Shown here piece after piece: positions 7,270-16,670 of a stretch of 64,000 nt of DNA (the first letter of the stretch is position 1; each line of letters opens with the position of its first letter). The notes below the pieces were generated by a model, which saw only the letters and a list, made by a program, of their open reading frames with translations, was not told the origin of the DNA and ran no database searches. Both the position numbers and the translations under genes were made by a program. Source of the stretch: an uncultured Verrucomicrobiota bacterium (GTDB lineage Bacteria > Verrucomicrobiota > Verrucomicrobiia > Limisphaerales > UBA9464); the NCBI GenBank assembly GCA_903907995.1, contig CAIVQH010000046.1, positions 1 to 64,000 of the forward strand, given 5' to 3'.

Positions 7270-9222
7270 TCAGGCTGCTTTTGTGGTTTCCGTCTGGTTC
7301 CAAAGGTCAAAAAGGGTCGGCACGTTCTGCTGCGCCTCGACCTGTTCGGCGTAGCCGACCGAGCAGCGCCAATACTCCTCGTTCAGCTCGATGCCGATGG
7401 CCCGGCGGCCCATCTTGAGCGCCTGGAAGCTCGTGCTGCCGATCCCGTTGAACGGGTCCAGGACCGTCTCGCCCTCGTTGGTGTACCGGGTGATCAGCCG
7501 CTTGATGATGTCGAGCTGGAGCGGGCAGACGTGCATCTCCTCGTTCCGGCGCGCCTGCTCCGTGTTCAGCGTCCGCATCCGGGCGATGTCGGTCCAGATG
7601 TCGGCATTCCGGCTCACGGCCGGGAACAGCATGAAGGACGACGGCAGCTTGCCCCGCGCCTCCAGCGCCTTGGCCAGCTCGACATGCTCCTCGTGCGAGT
7701 AGCCGCCGGCCTGGGCGTAGCTGATCCACAGGCGCTTCACGTCCTCCATCGGCAGATGGGTCAGCACCTCGGGATCGGGCAGCCGGTTCCCGTTCGAGCG
7801 CCACAGGCCCGCCGCGTCGAGCTGCCAGTCCGCCCGCGTGTAGGCCTCCTTGGGCTTCTGCACGGGCACGTCGGCGTAGCCGTTGCCCTGGTCGCTGGGG
7901 AGCTTGCGGAACACGAGCACGTACTCGGGCAGGCCCGCGCCCATCCGGGAGCTGTCCTTCGCGTTCTCGCTCCACCCGAGCCGGTACGTCTGGTTGTTCT
8001 CCCGGACCACGTCGGTGTCCACCGTGATGCGCGCCAGCAGCCGGAAGCCGGCCTTCGTGAACGCCGCCGTCGTGTGGTCGCTGAAGGGCTCGACCGTGGG
8101 GAAGGCGTCGCCGGTCACGTTGCCGAACCGGATCCGGTCCTTCACATGGATCGCCGCGATCCGGCCCGGCCGCAAAATCCGCAACAGCTCCGGGCACAGG
8201 AAGTCGAGCTGCCGGAAGAACGCGTCATTGTCGCGGTTGTGCCCGAAGTCGTTGAACGACGGGCAGTACTCGTACTGCGTCCCGAACGGGATCGAGGTCA
8301 GCACCATGTCCACGCTGTCGTCGTTCATGATGCGCGCCTCCTCCACGCAGTCGCTGTGGATGAGGTTGAACTTCTCGCCGAGGACCGCGCGTCGCGCGCA
8401 GCCCATTGATTTTTCCAGTTTCATAAGTCCCTCCGAGGTGAGCCGGTTGGCCCGCAAAATCTCCGACATCCGCGCCATCAGCTCGTCGTGCCGTTGCCAC
8501 TTGGCCTCCAGCTCGGCGCGGATGCCGTCTTCCGCCTCCGTGTAGATGATGTGGATGTTCACCTGGTGCGCCTGCAGGAAGCGGTAGATGCGGTGGATGG
8601 CCTGGATGAAGTCGTTAAACTTGTAGCCCACCCCGATGAAGATCGCGTCCGCGCAGTGGCGCTGGAAATTGCAGCCGGAGCCGGCCAGCACGGGCTTGGT
8701 GGCGAGGATGCGGTATTCGCCCCGGCTGAAGCCCAGGATCAGATCCTCGCGCTCGTCGAGGCCCTGCGTGCCGTAAACCGTCTTGGCGAGCGGGAACAGC
8801 TCCTCGATGGCGTCGCGCTCGGCTTCCAGGTCGTGCCAGATCAGCCAGTGCTTGCCGAGCGGCTCCCGGCTCACCAGCTCGTGCGCCTTCTCGACGCGCC
8901 GCCGGATGGTGTCGCGCTTCGTCGCGGCGGCCTGGGCGAGCCCCAGGCTCTGATCCTGGAAGAGCTGGGACTGCCCCCACGAATCCACCATCTGCCACGC
9001 GGCGCGGTGATCCACCTCGACGCGGTGCCAATGCACCTTCATTGGCGGCAGGTCGAAGCCGGCGTCGGAGTAACCGAGGTCGCTCGGCTTCGTGATGAAC
9101 ACCGCCCACGACGACAGCCAGAGCCAGAACTGGCCCTCCATGTGCGGGTAGAGCGTGAGGTTGCCCGCCTGCGAGCTGTCCCGCTGGAAGAAGCGGGTCC
9201 TGTGCCCCTTCACCAGCGGCAC
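7270..9222 (-). CDS. Helicase C-terminal domain fused to DNA methyltransferase, 5'-truncated
   Basis: A 650-residue open frame. Residues about 8-230 are the C-terminal half of an SF2-type phage helicase, with an arginine-finger motif QAIHRIYR at 207-214. The DEAD/DEAH N-terminal ATPase half is missing. Residues 285-650 are a beta-class amino-methyltransferase: catalytic TSIPF at 309-313, then SAM-binding DPFNGIGST at about 589-597. Recognisable helicase sequence begins at TRFFQRDSSQ (about position 9198); the preceding residues MPLVKGHR come from an opposite-strand gene fragment. The methyltransferase half appears intact, so it could still modify DNA if expressed, but helicase activity is not expected. 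No restriction enzyme is nearby. Confidence 0.8.
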   Translation of the reverse strand: MPLVKGHRTRFFQRDSSQAGNLTLYPHMEGQFWLWLSSWAVFITKPSDLGYSDAGFDLPPMKVHWHRVEVDHRAAWQMVDSWGQSQLFQDQSLGLAQAAATKRDTIRRRVEKAHELVSREPLGKHWLIWHDLEAERDAIEELFPLAKTVYGTQGLDEREDLILGFSRGEYRILATKPVLAGSGCNFQRHCADAIFIGVGYKFNDFIQAIHRIYRFLQAHQVNIHIIYTEAEDGIRAELEAKWQRHDELMARMSEILRANRLTSEGLMKLEKSMGCARRAVLGEKFNLIHSDCVEEARIMNDDSVDMVLTSIPFGTQYEYCPSFNDFGHNRDNDAFFRQLDFLCPELLRILRPGRIAAIHVKDRIRFGNVTGDAFPTVEPFSDHTTAAFTKAGFRLLARITVDTDVVRENNQTYRLGWSENAKDSSRMGAGLPEYVLVFRKLPSDQGNGYADVPVQKPKEAYTRADWQLDAAGLWRSNGNRLPDPEVLTHLPMEDVKRLWISYAQAGGYSHEEHVELAKALEARGKLPSSFMLFPAVSRNADIWTDIARMRTLNTEQARRNEEMHVCPLQLDIIKRLITRYTNEGETVLDPFNGIGSTSFQALKMGRRAIGIELNEEYWRCSVGYAEQVEAQQNVPTLFDLWNQTETTKAA

Positions 9223-9832
9223 CTACACCACCCTGACCGAGAACGTGGCGGCCGAACCGATCCCGCTCGGCTTGGCCCGGCAGCTTTACGAGGCGATGGC
9301 CGATCCGCAGTACGAGGGCCAGATCAGCCTCGCCGCTCGGGAATGCCCCGCCTGGGCGCTGGGATGCGTCCTGAACGTCACCGGCGGCCGGCCGGAATGG
9401 GCGACGGCCCGCGCGCTGGTGCAGACGGCCGAATACGACATCGATTCGGGCACCACGACCCTGAACTTCGGCCCGGCGAACCATATCGGCGTGGCCGACA
9501 TCATCGACCAGCTCCGGGCCGCCCGTCTGCGGCGCATCACGGTCAGCTATTCCGCCCGCCTGACCGGGTCTGGCTCCGGTTCTGCCAGCCTCGGCCTCGG
9601 CGACCTTACCGCCGCCTCCTCGGCCGCTCCCCAGCTCAACGGCGGCACCGCTCTCTTCACGGTCACTGACCCGGTTACCGGCCGGTCCATCACCCTCGAC
9701 CCCTACAACTACGAGTTGGGTCGAATCCTGATCCGCCAGCCCAACGGCAGCACCATCCCCATCTTCACCCTCTTCCAGGCCGGGGCAGCCAACGTCGGGG
9801 ACACCATCATCCTCAGACCCGAGGGGAGCTGA
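9203..9832 (+). pseudogene. C-terminal fragment of a phage-type structural protein
   Basis: The frame from about 9203 (CPFTSGTYTTLTENV) to the stop at 9832 encodes about 209 residues. It contains segments such as EYDIDSGTTTLNFGPANHIG that remind me of large tail-associated proteins encoded by phage-like clusters; this family assignment is from memory and weak. No plausible native start exists. The only ATG in frame (9155) lies in sequence antisense to the truncated helicase gene. It therefore looks like a 5'-truncated remnant, abutting the truncated helicase head to head within a few bases. Confidence 0.45.
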
Positions 9833-9886
9833 CGGCGGCGCGGCGCTACTTAGCCGGGGTACCCTCTTGGGGCGTTTCGGCTACCC

Positions 9887-9974
9887 TGTTCAAACATTTC
9901 GACGGTTCTACAAACAGGAATGGAACTGCCGGCTGCCTCTTTCTTGTTTTCCTGTTTTCCAGATTAAATCCATG
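9887..9974 (-). repeat. Right inverted terminal repeat of the mobile-element remnant
   Basis: Read on the minus strand, 9974-9946 gives CATGGATTTAATCTGGAAAA plus CAGGAAAAC, and 9904-9887 gives CGTCGAAATGTTTGAACA. These are the partners of 4923-4950 and 4958-4975. The spacing between the two blocks is 41 nt here and 7 nt at the left end. The right end lies only 8 bp before the amidohydrolase start, so the element probably inserted in that gene's upstream region. Confidence 0.6.
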
Positions 9975-9982
9975 TTCAGTCC

Positions 9983-10939
9983 GTGCCTGCCCCCGCCTTC
10001 AGCCTCAGCCGTCGCGACTTTCTCATGACCACAAGCCTCGCCGCGGCCGGCACCTTCGCCGGCTGCGTGACGGGCGACGGGTTGGCGGGCGGCATCATCG
10101 ACACGCACACGCACTTTTATAACCCGACGCGACCGCAGGGCGTACCCTGGCCACCCCAAGGCGAGCCGACCCTATACCGCCCCATACTGCCCGCCGAATA
10201 CATCGCCATGACCCGCCCGCTCGGCGTCACCGGAACCGTCATCGTCGAAGCCAGCGCCTGGGTGGAGGACAACCAATGGGTGCTCGATCTGGCGGAAAAT
10301 AAGCCGTTCATCGTCGGTTTCGTCGGCCACTTGACGCCGGGTGATCCGGAATTTCCAGCGCAGCTCAAACGCTTCGCCCGCAACCGACTCTTTCGCGGCA
10401 TCCGCATCGGGGGCGAGATCATGCAGAAGGCCTTGCAAGACCCCGCCACGCTGGACGACGTCCGCCGGCTCGCCGACCACAACCTCGCCCTGGACATCCT
10501 GCTCAGTCCGGACCAACTGCCGGACGTGGAGCCTTTCGCGGCGAAGGTCCCTTCCCTCCGCATCATCATCGACCACGTCGCCAACGTCCCGATCACGCCT
10601 CCACCACATCCGAACCGCTGGGTGTCCGGGCTCGCGGGCTGCCACTATTCGCCGAACGTCGTGATGAAAGTCTCCGGCCTCGTCGAAGGCTCCGGCAAAC
10701 GCGGCGGACAGGCGCCGAGGGATCTCGAGTTCTATCGCCCTGTGCTCGACGCCGTGTGGCACATCTTTGGCGAGGACCGCCTGCTCTACGCCAGCAACTG
10801 GCCCGTCAGCGCGCTCTTCGCCGATTATGCCACCGTGCAGCGGCTCGCGGTCGAATACTTCACCGCCAAAGGGCCGCGCACCGTGGGAAAAGTTTTCCGC
10901 ACCAACGCCGCACATGTTTATCGGACAGTCCATCGCTGA
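9983..10939 (+). CDS. Tat-exported amidohydrolase (COG3618 type)
   Basis: A 318-residue protein. The N-terminus has a twin-arginine signal (LSRRDFLMTTSLAAAGTFAG, ending before a Cys at GCVTG, so possibly a lipoprotein). The mature part begins with the amidohydrolase metal motif IIDTHTHFYNP. Later hallmarks are IIIDHVANVP and YASNWPVS, which fit the TIM-barrel amidohydrolase_2 / dicarboxylate-lactonase-like group. The substrate is unknown, probably a lactone or sugar-derived compound given the adjacent Gfo/Idh/MocA dehydrogenase. The start is a GTG at 9983, chosen because it opens the Tat signal. No promoter can be placed because the element repeat ends 8 bp upstream. Confidence 0.8.
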   Translation: MPAPAFSLSRRDFLMTTSLAAAGTFAGCVTGDGLAGGIIDTHTHFYNPTRPQGVPWPPQGEPTLYRPILPAEYIAMTRPLGVTGTVIVEASAWVEDNQWVLDLAENKPFIVGFVGHLTPGDPEFPAQLKRFARNRLFRGIRIGGEIMQKALQDPATLDDVRRLADHNLALDILLSPDQLPDVEPFAAKVPSLRIIIDHVANVPITPPPHPNRWVSGLAGCHYSPNVVMKVSGLVEGSGKRGGQAPRDLEFYRPVLDAVWHIFGEDRLLYASNWPVSALFADYATVQRLAVEYFTAKGPRTVGKVFRTNAAHVYRTVHR

Positions 10940-11018
10940 AAGCCCGTCTGAACATGCCTGCGCGCATCGCCGTCCATCTCCACCAATTTCTGAGTCCACG
11001 GATTCCTGATTCACCCTT

Positions 11019-12059
<1,041 letters not shown>

Positions 12060-12087
12060 GCCAAGAGATCGCTTCGGCCGATCGGAC

Positions 12088-12714
12088 TCACGATCCTTCG
12101 GCCTTCAACCCATCCCAAGTATCGAGGTAAAGCTGGCGCACCGGCGCAGCGACGGGCAGGTCGCGCGGCAGTTTCTTCCACTGGATGAGTTCGGTCACGT
12201 CGGCCTTGTCCTTGAGGCGGCGCAGCGGGCTGACGCGGTAGCTGTCGAGCTTCAACGAAACCAGGTCGGGCAACGAGATGATCCGCGGCTCTTCCGAAAC
12301 CTCCTTGGGCACCGGGAAAGGCACTTCGCAGCCTTGCCGCAGCACTTGACCCGCCGGCAGCAGGTCAATCTTCACGTCGAAGCGCTTGTCCACGAGCCGG
12401 TCGGCTACGCCCGCCACGCGCTGAAAGGGACCGGCGATGTCTGCCGTCAGAAACTCGGCCGCTTCGAGCACATCGGGCACCACGACATCCACATCGATGG
12501 TGAAGCGTGGATAGCCGTGCTCCTGAACGGCCAACCCACCGACGATGAGGTGTGGAACACCCCAATGGGCCAGCGTTTCGGCGACCTTGCGGGCGACCTT
12601 TACAAGACGGTGATCATCGGTGTTCTCGCGCAATAGCCAGGCCTCCTGATCACCAAAGGTGACCGGGCCATAATCCAGATAGGCTGGTAGCGTTTCACTC
12701 ACATTGGAATGCAT
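12088..12714 (-). CDS. Nucleotidyltransferase-fold protein (AbiEii/DUF6036-like)
   Basis: A 208-residue protein with the minimal nucleotidyltransferase motif GG-x(n)-DxD: PHLIVGGLAVQEHGY followed by TIDVDVVVP (residues about 56-82), and a third acidic strand FDVKIDLLPAG. The later segment LPDLVSLKLDSYR fits AbiEii-like or DUF6036-like transferases, which often act as toxins or antitoxins. No partner gene such as a HEPN or AbiEi protein is adjacent, so it appears to be an orphan. The ATG at 12714 precedes the first conserved residues; frames further upstream are not convincing. Confidence 0.65.
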   Translation of the reverse strand: MHSNVSETLPAYLDYGPVTFGDQEAWLLRENTDDHRLVKVARKVAETLAHWGVPHLIVGGLAVQEHGYPRFTIDVDVVVPDVLEAAEFLTADIAGPFQRVAGVADRLVDKRFDVKIDLLPAGQVLRQGCEVPFPVPKEVSEEPRIISLPDLVSLKLDSYRVSPLRRLKDKADVTELIQWKKLPRDLPVAAPVRQLYLDTWDGLKAEGS

Positions 12715-12755
12715 AGCCCCATGCCGGGCCTTTGTCGCGTGGTAAAGTGCCCACC

Positions 12756-12983
12756 TTACCGCTTCCGCAGAAGCGCAATAAGCCCTGCGACGCCGCCCAC
12801 CAGCACGGCCAGCTTGAGCACGCGCAGCAGGCTGATGACCCAGGCAATACCGATGCCCAGGGCCGCCCATTTCACCCACCAATGACCCGGCGAGGTCATC
12901 GCGTTGATGACCACCAGCATCAGGAGAATCAGCGGTCCTTTGAACAGGAACCCCGCCGCGCGCACCGTCTTGTCCAGAAACAT
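12756..12983 (-). CDS. Small membrane protein, two hydrophobic spans
   Basis: A 75-residue protein with two or three hydrophobic stretches (GFLFKGPLILLMLVVIN, WAALGIGIAWVISLLRVLKL, AVLVGGVAGLIALL) and a basic C-terminus. I do not recognise the family. The ATG at 12983 is preceded on the minus strand by GAAAGG at a good spacing, which supports this start over longer upstream extensions. It lies 41 nt upstream of the nucleotidyltransferase gene on the same strand and may be cotranscribed. Confidence 0.5.
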   Translation of the reverse strand: MFLDKTVRAAGFLFKGPLILLMLVVINAMTSPGHWWVKWAALGIGIAWVISLLRVLKLAVLVGGVAGLIALLRKR

Positions 12984-13189
12984 AAGCGTGACCTTTCTCA
13001 ACCAGGCCGGACCGCACACGGCACCTTGCCGCACATCGCTCCGGTCAGAACCAACGGCGGCATCGTAAAAGTCCGCGCTAGGGTGGCCATTTGAAAAGGA
13101 GGCGTCCGAATCCACCCGGTGCCAGATATTACCCCCGATTCCCGGTTCGACTTGGGGCACGACCTGCTGGCCTACTTGGACAGCCTGAG

Positions 13190-13969
13190 ATGAACAAGAC
13201 CGCCATCGCCATCGCCGCGCATCCGGACGACATCGAGTTCCGCATGGCCGGGACGCTGCTGCTCCTGAAGCAGGTCGGTTGGGAGACGCATTATCTCAAT
13301 CTCTCCGCCGGTAATTACGGCAGCGTGCGCTTCGGCCCGGCCGAAACCGCCCGCCGCCGCCGTGCGGAAGCGAAACAGTCCGCGAAGCTGCTGGGCGCGA
13401 AGTGGCATCCACCCTTCTGCCGTGACCTGGAGATTTTCTACGACCTGCGCACCCTGCGCCGGCTGGCGGCGGTCATTCGGGAGGTAATGCCCTCGATCAT
13501 CCTCACCCATCCGCCGGTGGACTACATGGAGGACCACACCGCTACCTGCCGGCTCGCGGTCACCGCCGCGTTCGCACACGGCATGCCCAACTTCCGCACC
13601 GTGCCCGCACGGCCTGTGAACGACGTGGCCGTGACGATCTACCACTGCACGCCTCATGGCCTCGTGGACCCGCTCCGGCAGCCCGTCGTTCCGACTTCAT
13701 TTGTGGATACGAACAGCGTCCATGCCACCAAGCTCGAAGCCCTGGCCGCCCACGCGAGCCAGCAGGACTGGCTGGATGTGAGCCAAGGCATGAACAGCTA
13801 TCTGAAGGCGGCGGACGACGAGTCGCTGGCAGTCGGGCGGCTCTCCAAGAAGTTCCGCCACGCGGAGGGCTGGTGGCGGCATTCGCACATGGGCTTCTGC
13901 ACGAAGGATGCCGACCCGCTTCGCGAGGCGCTGGGACGGAACTGGAAGGGCAACGAGAAAACAGGCTGA
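13190..13969 (+). CDS. PIG-L family deacetylase (LmbE-like)
   Basis: A 259-residue protein with the PIG-L zinc motif AHPDDIEF at residues 9-16 and a downstream THPPVDYMEDH segment supplying the other metal ligand. The family removes N-acetyl groups from GlcNAc-type sugars or related compounds. The following gene is a NagB-like sugar isomerase/deaminase, so a joint role in amino-sugar breakdown is likely. The ATG overlaps the stop of a short upstream open frame (ATGA at 13190-13193), which may be a remnant of a former coupled gene. Confidence 0.85.
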   Translation: MNKTAIAIAAHPDDIEFRMAGTLLLLKQVGWETHYLNLSAGNYGSVRFGPAETARRRRAEAKQSAKLLGAKWHPPFCRDLEIFYDLRTLRRLAAVIREVMPSIILTHPPVDYMEDHTATCRLAVTAAFAHGMPNFRTVPARPVNDVAVTIYHCTPHGLVDPLRQPVVPTSFVDTNSVHATKLEALAAHASQQDWLDVSQGMNSYLKAADDESLAVGRLSKKFRHAEGWWRHSHMGFCTKDADPLREALGRNWKGNEKTG

Positions 13970-14043
13970 GTGCGCCTTCTCCCCGCCGCGGGACCGTTCC
14001 AAGGCTTGAGCTTTGAGCTTTGAGCTTGGAAGTTGCCCCCGTC

Positions 14044-14982
14044 ATGCCGCGCAAACTTTCCTCCATCGCCCCCGAGTGGTGGGATTACACCACGCTCGAC
14101 ACCGGGCTCATCAACGACGCCGCGAAACTCACGCCGGAGAAACTGCTGCGCCTCGCACGCCCCGGCTTCAAAATCGTGTTCTACGACACGCTGGAGGATT
14201 TCTACCTCGCGGAGGCGCTGGAATACATCGCTGCCTGGCGGCGAAGCACGCCGGACAATCCCGTAGGCATTTGCGGCCCCATCGGACCTACGGAGCAGCT
14301 TCCGCTGGTGGCACGCCTCGTCAACACGCTCGGGCTGTCGCTTGGCTCCGCGCACTTCTGGGGCATGGACGAATGGTACGACACGGCGACGGAAAGGGAA
14401 GTTCCCGTCACGCATCCGCTTTCCTTCGAGCGTGCCGACCGCGAACTGTGTTTCAACCGCATCGATAAGAAGCTGCGCCTGCCGGAGGCGAACCTGCATT
14501 TCCCCAAGGGCGACACCGTCGCCTATCGTGCCTCGTGGCAGGCGGGTGTGCGTTGTGCCGTGATTCAGGGTGGCCAGGGCGACACCAAGCACTGGGCCTT
14601 CAACGATCCCCTGCCCCGGCGCGGCAAGTGGAAGGCGGAACCGCCGACGGCCGCCGAATTTCGCAAGCTGAGCACGCGCGTGGTGGACCTGCATCCACTG
14701 ACACTGGCGCAAAATGCCCGCACCAGCGGCGGCGGCAACATCACCATGGTGCCGACCAAGGCCATCACGGTCGGGCCGGTCGAAACCTGGCAGGCGGAGA
14801 AAGTCTCGATCTGGCACGCCGGCGCGCATGACAACGCGCTTGGCCAGCGCCTCACCGCCCTGATGATCTCGCAGCGCCTCGTGGACACCTCGGTGCCCAT
14901 GTCGCTGCTCGCGGAGCACCCGAACGTGCAGTTCAACTACTACCGCGGTGGGCTGGGCTCCTGCGCTGTGGAGATGCATTGA
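14044..14982 (+). CDS. NagB-like sugar-phosphate deaminase/isomerase family protein
   Basis: A 312-residue protein resembling the glucosamine-6-phosphate deaminase / 6-phosphogluconolactonase fold: [20 protein letters not shown] near residue 77, then FWGMDEWYD (the NagB active-site Asp-Glu region) and [15 protein letters not shown] in place of the usual GIGxDGHIAFN. The altered glycine motif suggests a divergent substrate. I chose the ATG at 14044; a TTG at 14020 would add eight residues from a TTTGAGC tandem repeat. It lies 74 nt after the PIG-L gene, a pairing seen elsewhere in amino-sugar catabolism. Confidence 0.8.
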   Translation: MPRKLSSIAPEWWDYTTLDTGLINDAAKLTPEKLLRLARPGFKIVFYDTLEDFYLAEALEYIAAWRRSTPDNPVGICGPIGPTEQLPLVARLVNTLGLSLGSAHFWGMDEWYDTATEREVPVTHPLSFERADRELCFNRIDKKLRLPEANLHFPKGDTVAYRASWQAGVRCAVIQGGQGDTKHWAFNDPLPRRGKWKAEPPTAAEFRKLSTRVVDLHPLTLAQNARTSGGGNITMVPTKAITVGPVETWQAEKVSIWHAGAHDNALGQRLTALMISQRLVDTSVPMSLLAEHPNVQFNYYRGGLGSCAVEMH

Positions 14983-15013
14983 AACCCGCCGTCGGGGCGA
15001 ATTCAGATCGCGT

Positions 15014-15871
15014 ATGGCCATCGAAATCGGACATATCGAGGCAATCTTCAGGTATCCCGTGAAGTCGATGGCCGGTGAACGGCTGGAGACCGCACAACTG
15101 GGCTGGCATGGCCTTGAGGGCGACCGACGCCTGGCCTTCCGAAGGATGGAAGACCGCAGCGGCTTCCCGTGGTTGTCTGCAAGCAGGCTGCCCGAGCTGG
15201 TCCAGTTCGAGTCGCTCCGCAGTGAGGACGTCACTCCTGGAAACCTACCCACGCACGTGCGCACGCCGGAGGGCCAGGAGCTGCCAATCTTCGGTGACGA
15301 GCTGGCTGCGGAGATCGGCCGGCGTCATGGTGCTCCTGTCGAGATGATGCAGATGAAGCATGGCATCTTCGATGACGCGAGCCTCTCGGTGATCGCCTCC
15401 GCCACGGTCGAGGAAATCGGACGGCTCGCCGGCGTGAACGTGGATGTGCGACGATTTCGCCCGAACGTGTTGGTTCGCCTGCTTCACCCCGTTCCCTTTC
15501 AGGAAGACGAATGGGTCGGCGGCACACTCTCCTTTGGTGAAGGGGATGACGCGCCCTCCCTCGCCGTCACCATGCGCGATCTTCGCTGCTCGATGGTGAA
15601 TATTGATCCCGACTCGGCATCTCTGACGCCGGAGGTGATGAAGGCGATCGTGCGGGCAAACCAGAACTACGCCGGAGTCTATGGCACGGTCACCCGCATT
15701 GGTCAGCTGGCGGTGGGCAGACCCTTTTCTTCCATCCGGCGTCCGGGATACGTGATCGAGCGTAAGCCACTCCCTGCCCCGGTGTGGCCTGCCCGGACCA
15801 GGTCCCGACATGGACATTCAGCCCTCCCTTTCCTTCGGCCCCGCCCCCCGCTAGCTTCCAGCCGCGTTTGA
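15014..15871 (+). CDS. MOSC domain protein
   Basis: A 285-residue protein with an N-terminal MOSC beta-barrel start (IFRYPVKSMAGERL, residues 11-24; GLEGDRRLAF) and a C-terminal MOSC part (RRFRPNVLVRLLHP, RDLRCSMVNIDPDS with the conserved Cys). MOSC proteins handle molybdenum-cofactor sulphur, as in the YcbX or mARC type. The last 30 or so residues are Pro/Arg-rich and look like extension beyond the family. Its stop overlaps the lgt TTG start by TTGA, which suggests translational coupling. Confidence 0.82.
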   Translation: MAIEIGHIEAIFRYPVKSMAGERLETAQLGWHGLEGDRRLAFRRMEDRSGFPWLSASRLPELVQFESLRSEDVTPGNLPTHVRTPEGQELPIFGDELAAEIGRRHGAPVEMMQMKHGIFDDASLSVIASATVEEIGRLAGVNVDVRRFRPNVLVRLLHPVPFQEDEWVGGTLSFGEGDDAPSLAVTMRDLRCSMVNIDPDSASLTPEVMKAIVRANQNYAGVYGTVTRIGQLAVGRPFSSIRRPGYVIERKPLPAPVWPARTRSRHGHSALPFLRPRPPLASSRV

Positions 15872-16662
15872 AACCGATTCTGTTCCATATCGGCAGCTTT
15901 CCGATCCACACGTTCGGCCTGCTCGTTGCGTTGGGCTTCGTGTTCGGCCTCTGGGCGGCATCACGCAACGCCCGGGCGGCGGGACTGAACCCGGAGCTGC
16001 CCTACGACCTGGCGCCGTGGCTCATCGGCGGCGCCCTGATCGGCGCGCGGCTGCTCTACATCGTGAGCTACTGGCAGCGCGATTTTGCCGGGCAGCCCTT
16101 CACCGAGATTTTCGCGATCTGGAAGGGTGGCCTCGTCTATTACGGCGGCCTCATCGGGGCCACCGCCGCCGGCATCTTTGTCGTGCTGCGCCGCAAGCTG
16201 CAGCTCTGGAAAGTGGCCGACTGCCTCGCGCCGGGCATCGCGATCGGACAGGCGTTTGGCCGCACCGGCTGCCTGCTCAACGGCTGCTGCTACGGCCGCG
16301 AAGCGGATGTCCCGTGGGCCATCCGCTATCCCGAGGGGCACAGCACGTTTCCGCACCTGGTGCATCCGGCGCAGGTGTATGAGTCGCTGCTGAACATCGG
16401 GTTCTTCGCCCTGCTGATGCTGCTTCAACGGCGGCGCAAATTCGACGGGCAGGTCTTCGCCACCTACCTGATCGGCTATGCGTTCATCCGGTCGTTCGTG
16501 GAATACTTCCGCGGCGATTACGAGGTGATCTCCAAACCGGTCAGCGGGGTGTTCACACCGGGACAGACCACCAGTGCGCTGATCCTGGTCGCCGGAATTG
16601 CCCTGTTCTTCTTCCTGCGCCGCCCGGGCAATGCGACGGGCAGCGTTCCCAAGCAGGCTTGA
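15868..16662 (+). CDS. lgt: Prolipoprotein diacylglyceryl transferase
   Basis: A 264-residue polytopic inner-membrane enzyme that transfers diacylglycerol to the lipobox Cys of prolipoproteins. The start IGSFPIHTFGLLVALGF matches the Lgt N-terminus, and the Lgt signature occurs as IAIGQAFGRTGCLLNGCCYG near residue 130. The C-terminal VEYFRGDYE motif is also present. I place the start at the TTG at 15868, which overlaps the MOSC stop (TTGA); an ATG at 15784 would add 28 residues of Pro-rich sequence before the first conserved residue. The gene is convergent with the propeller gene, stops 8 nt apart. Confidence 0.92.
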   Translation: MKPILFHIGSFPIHTFGLLVALGFVFGLWAASRNARAAGLNPELPYDLAPWLIGGALIGARLLYIVSYWQRDFAGQPFTEIFAIWKGGLVYYGGLIGATAAGIFVVLRRKLQLWKVADCLAPGIAIGQAFGRTGCLLNGCCYGREADVPWAIRYPEGHSTFPHLVHPAQVYESLLNIGFFALLMLLQRRRKFDGQVFATYLIGYAFIRSFVEYFRGDYEVISKPVSGVFTPGQTTSALILVAGIALFFFLRRPGNATGSVPKQA

Positions 16663-16670
16663 GCTGCGGC

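Noticed and set aside
9155-9202. ATG start for the structural-protein-like fragment
   Set aside because: This stretch is the exact complement of the truncated helicase gene, so the ATG is not native to the plus-strand gene.
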